DNA from: Bacteroidales bacterium
GTDB taxonomy: Bacteria; Bacteroidota; Bacteroidia; Bacteroidales; GCA-2748055
NCBI GenBank assembly: GCA_023138875.1
Contig: JAGLOO010000048.1
Location: 1-64,000 of the forward strand
Direction of reading: 5' to 3'
DNA: 64,000 nucleotides
A model generated the notes under the pieces. The model had not been told where the DNA came from. It saw only the letters and a list, made by a program, of their open reading frames with translations, and searched no databases. This document shows, piece by piece, positions 45,124 through 52,487 of this stretch. Each line of letters starts with the position of its first letter. The stretch's first letter is position 1. Both the position numbers and the translations under genes were made by a program.

Positions 45124-46683
45124 TTTTTCCAACCCTTCCCCAGTCATTTTCCAGGATTTTCCAGCCATATTCCAATCTGAAAGGTGGTTCACATTGCGAA
45201 CATCTTCCAGAAGGTCCCTGGTTTCATGATCGAGCACAACCACTTTTCCTTCGGGAACCCGGATGATTGCTTCCACCCTTGGGAAACGCCATTTGTTTTC
45301 CAGGTCAACTGAAAAATAGGGATCCAGAACCAGCGTATTACCGCGAGTACGGAAATTGTAATCAATATTTGATGCATTTTCCGTCGCATGGTCCCGTGAC
45401 CTGCCTTTGGATTTCTTTTCGATCTCTATCACAAAGTTTTCTCCGTCGGTTCTTTCAATATCGATATCAATCCTTCCGTAAAAGGACTCAGCATCTTCCA
45501 GGAGAAACCATCTGTCGTCCAGGTCGATGAGGGATTCATCATCAAGGTACTCCTCCTGGTCCTTATTCACTTTGATGACAAGGGTATCCGATCCTACAAC
45601 CAGCTCCTGGGACAGGGTATCGCGTCCGAAATCGGAATAGTGGCTGCTTTCAAAAGCAACAATCCCGATGATTAGTAAAAGGCATACGATCCACAGCGTA
45701 AGGGCGCCTAATCCCAGCCCCCGGTTTCTTGATCTCAGGTTAAAGATCAGTTTCACAAGTCCGTATAGCATGGCAGCTATAGGAATAAGAATCAGCAATG
45801 TGACGGCAATAACCAGGAGGGTAACAGAAACGGGATCGGTAAATGGTATTAAAATATCACCCAGGGAAAAATTGTACGATTCGAACGGAAACATATGTAT
45901 TCCAACAAATGGAAGGGTGATTAATCCGATCAGAATCCCGATACCGCCGATCACAAGGCTGGTACCGATGATGATCAATATGACTTTAACGAACAGCAGA
46001 AGAATCTTTCCCAGAACCCCGAAAAAATCCGAGGCGGCCCTTTCTGTCTTTTTATATGTATCCGAATTTTTAGCCTTGGAAACGTTTTCTTTGACATTGT
46101 CTTTTACGTTTTCGTATTCTTCACGAATTTTTTTTTCCAGGTTTGAAACGTTTACCTTCTCGCCACGCATTTCAAGTTTTTGCGCAGCGGTTTCGGCTTT
46201 GGGAAGAACAATCCACAGGATCACATACACCAGGATTGAAGCACCTCCGGCAAAGAAGAAGATGACAAACAGGAGCCTGAAGATTACCGGATCTATACCA
46301 AAATATGCCGCCAGTCCGCCGCAAATACCTCCTACTACAGAATTCTCCGGATTGCGGTAAAGGCGCTTGCTGGTGGAATAGGACTCATGAAAGGTATGTT
46401 TCTCATCAGGTTCTTCACCCGAATCGGCAAAATCTTCAGGATTTCCCATGATATCAATCACCTCGTTCACAATAGCTACGGTAATTACCTGGGTTTCTGC
46501 GGTAATTCTCTCCTGGAAGAGTTCTGCTATCCTGGATTCAATGTCATCAATGATCTCCTTGCTCTCCTGCTTGTTGGAAAAATGCCTGCTGATGTTGTCC
46601 AGGTAGGCTTTCAGTTTTTCATAGGCATCATCATCGATATGAAAGATAATCCCGCTTAGATTTATTTTAATAGCTTTTTTCAT
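45112..46683 (-). CDS. PspC domain membrane protein
   Basis: The 523-residue protein has an N-terminal soluble helical domain (about 1-95), a PspC domain (about 108-168; RLYRNPENSVVGGICGGLAAYF), a coiled stretch (about 175-215), three or four further transmembrane helices (about 220-345) and a C-terminal extracytoplasmic region resembling the DUF2807-type beta-helix. PspC proteins sense envelope stress. It follows a PadR-type repressor gene after 11 bp, a pairing common in Bacteroidota. Confidence 0.87.
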   Translation of the reverse strand: MKKAIKINLSGIIFHIDDDAYEKLKAYLDNISRHFSNKQESKEIIDDIESRIAELFQERITAETQVITVAIVNEVIDIMGNPEDFADSGEEPDEKHTFHESYSTSKRLYRNPENSVVGGICGGLAAYFGIDPVIFRLLFVIFFFAGGASILVYVILWIVLPKAETAAQKLEMRGEKVNVSNLEKKIREEYENVKDNVKENVSKAKNSDTYKKTERAASDFFGVLGKILLLFVKVILIIIGTSLVIGGIGILIGLITLPFVGIHMFPFESYNFSLGDILIPFTDPVSVTLLVIAVTLLILIPIAAMLYGLVKLIFNLRSRNRGLGLGALTLWIVCLLLIIGIVAFESSHYSDFGRDTLSQELVVGSDTLVIKVNKDQEEYLDDESLIDLDDRWFLLEDAESFYGRIDIDIERTDGENFVIEIEKKSKGRSRDHATENASNIDYNFRTRGNTLVLDPYFSVDLENKWRFPRVEAIIRVPEGKVVVLDHETRDLLEDVRNVNHLSDWNMAGKSWKMTGEGLEKIAE

Positions 46684-46694
46684 GGTATATGGCT

Positions 46695-47024
46695 TTATTT
46701 GTAATTTTTTATCGATTTAACTGATGAGATCAATGAACTCCAGGACACATCCAATTCCTTCAGGTAGGCCCTGCCAATTTCCGTTAGGGCGTAATATTTC
46801 CGGGGCGGCCCCTGGGTACTCTCTTCCCACCTGTATTTAAGCAATCCGGCATTTTTCTGCCTGGTCAGCAAGGGGTATAGTGTTCCTTCGACCACAATCA
46901 GGTCGTTCTCCTTTAAAGCATTAATAATGTCAGTAGTATACAGGTCTTTCTTAGTCAGGATGGATAAGATGCAATATTCCAGTATACCTTTCCGCATCTG
47001 TGCTTTTGCGTTCTCGATATTCAT
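46695..47024 (-). CDS. PadR family transcriptional regulator
   Basis: The 109-residue protein is a winged-helix PadR repressor of the short type: RKGILEYCILSIL at the N-terminus, LIVVEGTLYPLLTRQKNAGL as the recognition helix and wing, and STQGPPRKYYALTEIG. It probably represses its own operon with the PspC gene. Its inducer is unknown. Confidence 0.93.
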   Translation of the reverse strand: MNIENAKAQMRKGILEYCILSILTKKDLYTTDIINALKENDLIVVEGTLYPLLTRQKNAGLLKYRWEESTQGPPRKYYALTEIGRAYLKELDVSWSSLISSVKSIKNYK

Positions 47025-47065
47025 GGGTCCTGTTTTTTAATGCGGTTATATGTATGTTTTTCGTT

Positions 47066-47398
47066 CTACTGTATTGAAATACTCCGATATATGAGGATGA
47101 TCCCGGCCTCTGTAACCTGGTTGAGTTTTTTTGAAACCAGCTTGTTCAGGATGGAATCCAGATGCAGCCCGGTCCTTCGGGATTCTTTCATTGGGATCTC
47201 CTTAACGGGTTTTGATTCCTGTTTTGCACCAGGAGTGATCTGTATCAGGGAATCTCTGATGTAACTGGTATCGATCACTGCTTCAGGATGGATGTGCTCA
47301 TGGGATGATGGCAACAGGTCGATGGCAGGTTTCTGTCCTGAGGCCTCCGGGGTATTTATCAGAAACAATGCCAGTGTGTATAATACTATATATTTCAT
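47066..47398 (-). CDS. Secreted or membrane-anchored small protein
   Basis: From the ATG at 47398 the protein has 110 residues with a signal peptide (LYTLALFLINTPEASGQ). The rest is charged with no recognised domain. An in-frame extension to 47461 adds another hydrophobic stretch and is less likely. It lies 41 bp upstream of the PadR gene on the same strand and may be the first gene of that operon. Confidence 0.55.
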   Translation of the reverse strand: MKYIVLYTLALFLINTPEASGQKPAIDLLPSSHEHIHPEAVIDTSYIRDSLIQITPGAKQESKPVKEIPMKESRRTGLHLDSILNKLVSKKLNQVTEAGIILIYRSISIQ

Positions 47399-47612
47399 AA
47401 TAACTGTTAATACAAGCAACATTACAATGCAAAGATATATAAAAAAAGCAATATCATGCAATACATAGTAGTAAATATTTTATGATTCTCTCGGGAAAGC
47501 CGACCTAAACCGCATTTAATATGCATATAACCAGCTACTTGTATAAGTATATTTTTTTTGATTTTATTTAAGGTTTATAGGCAGGACCTGAAGATTTCGT
47601 ATATTGGTGGGC

Positions 47613-48416
47613 ATGGAATACTCCGGAAACACTAAAAAAATGGAATCCACTCATGGGGAAGTGATACAATATCGATTGCCCCTGGGAGAGCACAGGATGG
47701 ATATGAATCAGCTGGTCGGACAGGAGATAAGCATGGAATACCTGGGCCGGATCAATTGCATCAGGTGCGGGAGGGAAACCCGGAGGTCCTTTGCACAGGG
47801 ATATTGTTACCCGTGCTTTAAATCTGCTCCTGAAACCGAAGAGTGTGTGTTAAGACCTGAATTATGCAGGGCACACGAAGGAGTAGCCAGGGATATGGAT
47901 TATGCAAGAGAGCATTGTCTGAACGAACATGTGGTTTACCTGGCTTTCACCAGTGGCTTGAAAGTGGGTGTCACCAGGCTTACACAGGTACCGACACGCT
48001 GGATCGACCAGGGGGCTGTGCGTTCCATTGAACTGGCAAGAACTCCCAACAGGTATACTGCGGGTATGCTCGAGGTGGCCATGAAGGACCATATACAGGA
48101 TAGAACAAACTGGAGAAAAATGCTTTCTGGTTCTGACCCGGGAGATCTGGACCTGGTTAGCGAAAAAGCGAGATTAGCTGAACTGGTCCCGGCCGAACTG
48201 CGGCAATATGTTACAAAGGATCATCAAGTGCTGGAGTTAGTGTACCCGGTGTCGAAATTCCCGGAGAAAATTAAGAGCCTGGATTTTGAAAAAGAGCCTC
48301 TCGTATCAGGGATTCTTATGGGTATCAAGGGACAGTACCTCATGTTTGAGGGAAACAGGGTAATCAATATCAGGAAATACGGGGGATACTATATTCGGTT
48401 GCAGGCCTACGGTTAG
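47613..48416 (+). CDS. DUF2797 domain protein
   Basis: The protein (267 residues from the ATG at 47613) has a zinc-finger-like set of cysteines (CIRCGRETRRSFAQGYCYPC) and the DUF2797 core with HVVYLAFTSGLKVGVTR and PTRWIDQGA. Its function is unknown. A TTG at 47604 and an ATG at 47640 are alternative starts. Its stop interlocks with that of the convergent kinase gene in a 4-bp TTAG overlap. Confidence 0.8.
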   Translation: MEYSGNTKKMESTHGEVIQYRLPLGEHRMDMNQLVGQEISMEYLGRINCIRCGRETRRSFAQGYCYPCFKSAPETEECVLRPELCRAHEGVARDMDYAREHCLNEHVVYLAFTSGLKVGVTRLTQVPTRWIDQGAVRSIELARTPNRYTAGMLEVAMKDHIQDRTNWRKMLSGSDPGDLDLVSEKARLAELVPAELRQYVTKDHQVLELVYPVSKFPEKIKSLDFEKEPLVSGILMGIKGQYLMFEGNRVINIRKYGGYYIRLQAYG

Positions 48417-49393
48417 CCTACCAGGGACTTGAGCTCCCTTCGCAGGTTCTCCCAGTGGGATTCATCCATCTTGGCCCCGATGAGTTCAATAACCTTGCCT
48501 GCCAGAATAGCACCCATTTTGCCGCAGGATTCCGGGTCACAGCCTTTCATGTGTCCATAAATAAATCCCGCTGCATAAAGATCCCCGGCACCTGTTGTAT
48601 CGACCGTATTAGATGGCCTTACACCGATTCTTATCATCTCTTCGCCGGAAATGCAGAAAGAGCCCTCGGCACCCATTTTGATCACAACAAGCTCAACCTG
48701 GTCCTGTATTTCAATGGCACTGTTTTCAGGAGATTTCCCGTTCAATGCTACAATTTCCTCTTCATTGGCAAAGAGGATATCCACATACTGAGAGATGAGG
48801 GTCTTAAAAATTTCTCTGTTATCTTCCACGATATTGTAGCTGGCCAGGTCCAGGCAGATCTTCAGGCCGGCATTGTTGGCCAAACGCATGGCCTTTTCAA
48901 TCATCTCAGGGTTTTGAACCAGGTAACCCTCCACATAGAAATAATCATATCCCTCAAAAATATCGTGGGAGATATCTTCTGTAGTGAGATTAACAGCTGC
49001 ACCAAGGTATGTGGCAAAGGTCCGTTCGGAATCGGAGGAGATCAGGGCCATGGCACGCCCTGTTTCATTCATGGTCCTGAAAAGAATGGGATTGATGTGG
49101 TTTACTTCCATATCCTTTTTAAAGAATTTGCCCATGTCATCATTCCCAACTGAACCCACAAAACCGGTTTCAATGCCAAGGTGAGCAAGGCCATGGATGG
49201 TATTGGCTGCAGATCCTCCGGAAGCTTTGGATTTAGGCAATCCAGCTGTTTCAGCATGGATATAATTGGAGGTATCAAGGTCTACCAGTGTCATGCTTCC
49301 TTTGGGTAATCCAAAACTATCCAGGATTGAATCATCATCAATTCTTGTGATAATGTCCACCAGGGCATTCCCCATTCCCAGCACTTTTGCCAT
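48413..49393 (-). CDS. PfkB family carbohydrate/nucleoside kinase (adenosine kinase-like)
   Basis: The 326-residue protein shows PfkB signatures: GGSAANTIHGLAHLG near residue 60 and the catalytic DTTGAGDLYAAGFIYG near 263-278. The sequence from GNALVDII through LVDLDTSNYIHAE is typical of the bacterial adenosine kinase-like group. It phosphorylates adenosine or a related nucleoside or sugar with ATP. It is monocistronic. Confidence 0.88.
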   Translation of the reverse strand: MAKVLGMGNALVDIITRIDDDSILDSFGLPKGSMTLVDLDTSNYIHAETAGLPKSKASGGSAANTIHGLAHLGIETGFVGSVGNDDMGKFFKKDMEVNHINPILFRTMNETGRAMALISSDSERTFATYLGAAVNLTTEDISHDIFEGYDYFYVEGYLVQNPEMIEKAMRLANNAGLKICLDLASYNIVEDNREIFKTLISQYVDILFANEEEIVALNGKSPENSAIEIQDQVELVVIKMGAEGSFCISGEEMIRIGVRPSNTVDTTGAGDLYAAGFIYGHMKGCDPESCGKMGAILAGKVIELIGAKMDESHWENLRRELKSLVG

Positions 49394-49483
49394 ATTATTT
49401 CAAGTTTATATACAAATATATAATTAATCGTAACGTTTGCTATCCATACGTAAATTCATTCAGAAAGGTTTTTTGTGAAATGT

Positions 49484-49514
49484 ATTGTTTTATTGATGAA
49501 AAGCTCTATTTTTG
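49484..49514 (+). promoter_or_regulatory. Bacteroidota-type promoter of tRNA-Asn
   Basis: ATTG (49484-49487), a 19-bp spacer and TATTTTTG (49507-49514) fit the TTTG-N19/20-TAnnTTTG consensus with one mismatch. Transcription would start about 30 bp before the tRNA. Confidence 0.55.
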
Positions 49515-49551
49515 CGTCGCTCAACAAAGCACAGTTTTAAGACTGGAAAAT

Positions 49552-49625
49552 TCCTCAGTAGCTCAGTTGGTTAGAGCGGCGGACTGTTAATCCGTAGGTC
49601 GTAGGTTCAAGTCCTACCTGGGGAG
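49552..49625 (+). tRNA. tRNA-Asn (anticodon GTT)
   Basis: The 74-nt cloverleaf is complete: acceptor TCCTCAG/CTGGGGA, D-arm GCTC/GAGC, anticodon stem GCGGA/TCCGT around loop CTGTTAA, and T-arm GTAGG-TTCAAGT-CCTAC. The anticodon GTT reads AAC. CCA is not encoded. Confidence 0.96.
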
Positions 49626-49628
49626 CGG

Positions 49629-49663
49629 AAAAAGAGGTTGACTCAATGGGTCAACCTCTTTTT
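49629..49663 (+). terminator. Rho-independent terminator of tRNA-Asn
   Basis: A perfect 14-bp stem AAAAAGAGGTTGAC/GTCAACCTCTTTTT with a 7-nt loop begins 4 bp after the tRNA. The A and T runs on both sides make it bidirectional. Confidence 0.92.
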
Positions 49664-49873
49664 AGTAAAAAGCAGAAAGCTTTTTGATTGTTTAATAGAA
49701 TCTATAAAGTCCAGTTGCTTTTCCCGAAATTGTTGTTCAAGTCTGCACCTCTCATTCCGCAGTGCGATAAGTCCGAATATACTGAGTGTTACAGAAGGGA
49801 GGAAGATGGTTAAGAGAAAGATTATAATTAACCTTTTTTGCCTCCTGATGACTATTTTCAAACTCTGAAACAT
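49643..49873 (-). pseudogene. 5' fragment of a membrane sensor histidine kinase-like gene
   Basis: The 76-residue reading frame starts with an ATG and encodes a basic N-terminus, one strong transmembrane helix (IIIFLLTIFLPSVTLSIFGL) and the beginning of a coiled coil (ALRNERCRLEQQFREKQLDF). This resembles the N-terminus of Bacteroidota periplasmic-sensing histidine kinases. Homology-like sequence ends near 49670, where the frame runs into the tRNA-Asn terminator hairpin and stops. The sensor, HisKA and HATPase domains are absent, so this is a truncated remnant. Confidence 0.55.
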
Positions 49874-50015
49874 TGTAATCAGAATTAGATCTGAAAAATG
49901 TTCTCAAATTGAATTATATAATTTATTAATAAACCTTCTTAAAAACAAGAACTTAAATCTTTTTCATACATTATCGGTAACAAATGAGTATTCACTCATC
50001 CAATACTAAACTGAA

Positions 50016-51494
50016 ATGAAAAGTTTAATACTTCCATTGATCATTCTGATGAACCTGGTACTATCCTGTACCCAACCAACCGGATTAACTCCCATACGGG
50101 CAGTGATAGAACTGGATATTGGTGAATCCGAAGAAATCACACTCAATAATGGTGAAAAGGTCAGGCTGACCCTCATGGAGATAGAGGTGGACCTCGACAG
50201 CCTTCGCAATGCCATACGTTCTGTAAATGTGAAAGTCAGTGTTGATGGTGAAGAGGTTTGCCTGGGCTCAGGCAACTACCATCTGCCGGTGGAGGTTGGA
50301 AATATACAGATTGATTGTCCGGTTGTAAAGAATTACTACACCAATTCCAATTCAGATCGCTGGGGACTGACCAAGGATGCACGTTTCAGGCTATGGCCGA
50401 AAGGATCATCCTACATGGATCCAGGAACATTTGTTTATCCTGTGAAACAAAAATGGTTTGCTTCTATGTCACAGTCGGGAAATGAGCCTCCCTATGTGGA
50501 TTGGGGTGAAGATCCTGCCAGTAAAGAGATCTATTATCATTCGGGACATGATTTTGGCGGAGCAGAAGGGATGGATGAGATCGTATCAGCCACGGACGGA
50601 CTGGTAATCTCGGCTTTAGGGGATACGCTGGAGGGATATGACGATTTTCCCGGCGATATACGTACAGATGTTGTCTGGATACTCACCAATCTGGGATGGT
50701 ACATCAGATACAGTCATCTCGACAGTACTGATGCTGCCATTCGCACAGGTGCAAGTGTCAGGATGGGTCAGAGGATAGGTTTCATGGGGAAACAGGGCGG
50801 TAGCGGAGGCTGGGTGCATCTCCATTTCGAGCTTAAAACCAGGGAAACTGCTTCTGGAAATTGGGGAACCGAAGATGCCTATGCCTATCTCTGGGAATCT
50901 TATGTAAACCAGTACGATCCGACGGTCATTGCCGTAGCACGTCCGCATCATTTATTGTGGACCGGTCAGCAAACCATACTCGATGGCGGCAAATCGAAAA
51001 GTTATGCTGGTGATATTGTTAGCTATGAATGGGCTTTTAGTGATGGCACCAACGCAGAAGGAGCTATACAAGAAAGGTCGTATACAATGCCCGGTGAGTA
51101 TAGCGAGGTCCTGAAAGTAACCGATTCTAAGGGCAACGTTGACTATGATTTTACGGTGGTCCAGGTATATGACCGGGACAACCCCGACCAGACAATCCCG
51201 GTGGTGCAAGCAGCATACCACCCCTCCCTGGATATCAAACCGGATGATCCGGTCACCTTTCTTGTCCGCACATTTAATACTGAGGTCGGCAGTGAGATCT
51301 GGGATTTCGGGGATGGTTCGCCGCAGGTCTCAGTGAGATCCGAGACCCCGGACCGGCAAAACTACACAGAAGGTAAATTTGCAGAAACGGTCCACTCCTT
51401 TGCTGAACCGGGAGACTATATAGTCAAGGTGGAACGATTGGATGAAGCTGGAATCAGAGCCAATGCCCATCTGCATGTGGTGGTTAATGATTAG
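50016..51494 (+). CDS. M23 (LytM-type) peptidase lipoprotein with PKD domains
   Basis: The 492-residue protein has a lipobox (LVLSCTQ), a beta-rich N-terminal region, an M23 domain with HSGHDFGG (HxxxD) near 175-182 and HLHFEL near 267, and two C-terminal PKD-like domains (about 315-395 and 400-490; YEWAFSDG, WDFGDGSP). It may cleave peptidoglycan cross-bridges or act as an activator at the outer membrane; PKD domains suggest contact with the cell surface. It is monocistronic. Confidence 0.82.
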   Translation: MKSLILPLIILMNLVLSCTQPTGLTPIRAVIELDIGESEEITLNNGEKVRLTLMEIEVDLDSLRNAIRSVNVKVSVDGEEVCLGSGNYHLPVEVGNIQIDCPVVKNYYTNSNSDRWGLTKDARFRLWPKGSSYMDPGTFVYPVKQKWFASMSQSGNEPPYVDWGEDPASKEIYYHSGHDFGGAEGMDEIVSATDGLVISALGDTLEGYDDFPGDIRTDVVWILTNLGWYIRYSHLDSTDAAIRTGASVRMGQRIGFMGKQGGSGGWVHLHFELKTRETASGNWGTEDAYAYLWESYVNQYDPTVIAVARPHHLLWTGQQTILDGGKSKSYAGDIVSYEWAFSDGTNAEGAIQERSYTMPGEYSEVLKVTDSKGNVDYDFTVVQVYDRDNPDQTIPVVQAAYHPSLDIKPDDPVTFLVRTFNTEVGSEIWDFGDGSPQVSVRSETPDRQNYTEGKFAETVHSFAEPGDYIVKVERLDEAGIRANAHLHVVVND

Positions 51495-51534
51495 CTATTA
51501 CGCAGTGTTTTCATTGCCTAATCCTTTGATACAT

Positions 51535-52302
51535 TCAGGTAAGCATTTTCAATACCCCCCTTACATAACCGACCGACTCGGCCAGACCCGGCAACGGATC
51601 TTTGCCGTCCTTTTCATATTCAAAGCTGACCACCCCCTGGTAATTTTTCTTGATAAGCATTTTTAAATACCCGGGTATATCAATCACTCCCCGGCCAACT
51701 TCTGTGTTTGCACCCGATTTTTCAGCCTTATCCACATCCTTGATGTGAATATCATGCACACGATCGAAATATTTGGCTGTTTCTGTTGCCGGGTCCAGAC
51801 CGATACGAATGGTATGCCCGATATCTACACATAAGCCCATCCCGGGGGCCATCTCTTTAATCCTCACATAAGCACTCTCGGGACTGGGATACTTTTTGTC
51901 GCCCGGTCCGTGGTTATGAATGGCCAGCTTGATGCCGGTCTCCTTAACCTTTTTATTACAGTACTCCAGAATTTTCATATAAATTACACCTGCTCCGTAA
52001 AGATCGATTCCTGCTTCACGAACTCTGGATGCAATGCTTTGGATCTCTTCAGGTGTGGATTCAAGGGGCATATGCATGCTTTTCAGGGCCAGTTTTTTAA
52101 TATCCAGCCTGTTTGTCATTTTGATGGTTTCCTCAAGATTGAATTCCCTTAAAGTATAGGAAGCAATGCCCAGTGTAAAGGGTATTTTGCCAACGGGGCT
52201 ATTCGGTGTTGAAAATAGGTCTCCGGCCAGAGCGCCAGGTGCCTGGGAAGCTACCAGTCCGGTTCCGGATAATCTCAAAAAATTTCTTCGGGAAAAACGC
52301 AT
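51535..52302 (-). CDS. Sugar phosphate isomerase/epimerase-like TIM barrel (Tat-exported)
   Basis: The 255-residue protein has a twin-arginine leader (RFSRRNFLRLSGTGLVAS) and an AP-endonuclease-2/xylose isomerase-like TIM barrel with candidate metal residues in IHNHGPGD, CVDIGHTIR and DIHIKDVDK, and a distal Glu in VSFEYEKD. Members isomerise or epimerise sugars or inositols in the periplasm. The substrate is unknown. Confidence 0.82.
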   Translation of the reverse strand: MRFSRRNFLRLSGTGLVASQAPGALAGDLFSTPNSPVGKIPFTLGIASYTLREFNLEETIKMTNRLDIKKLALKSMHMPLESTPEEIQSIASRVREAGIDLYGAGVIYMKILEYCNKKVKETGIKLAIHNHGPGDKKYPSPESAYVRIKEMAPGMGLCVDIGHTIRIGLDPATETAKYFDRVHDIHIKDVDKAEKSGANTEVGRGVIDIPGYLKMLIKKNYQGVVSFEYEKDGKDPLPGLAESVGYVRGVLKMLT

Positions 52303-52487
52303 AATGGTTTTTCTTATTTGTGAAGGTTCATTTGATTTTGGTTAAAATATGAAAAATCTGTTTAAGGACATTCGGAAAAGTCAGAAAATCATGATTAATC
52401 CTGCATACAGATTGCTATTTATGTGTATTTTCATGGCTGCTAAATTCGAACGCATTTCAGATATAAAAATCTAAATACTTTATACTT

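Noticed and set aside
44994-45266. Forward ORF over tRNA-Gln and the end of the PspC gene
   Set aside because: It is antisense to the tRNA and to a clear coding sequence.
45668-46360. Forward ORF of 230 codons antisense to the PspC gene
   Set aside because: The minus-strand product has a clear PspC domain and operon context; the forward frame is a long shadow.
48455-49153. Forward ORF of 232 codons antisense to the PfkB kinase gene
   Set aside because: The minus strand encodes complete PfkB signatures; the forward translation has none.
49387-49590. Forward ORF of 67 codons upstream of and across tRNA-Asn
   Set aside because: It runs through the tRNA promoter and into the tRNA itself; its last residues are the translated acceptor and D-arm.
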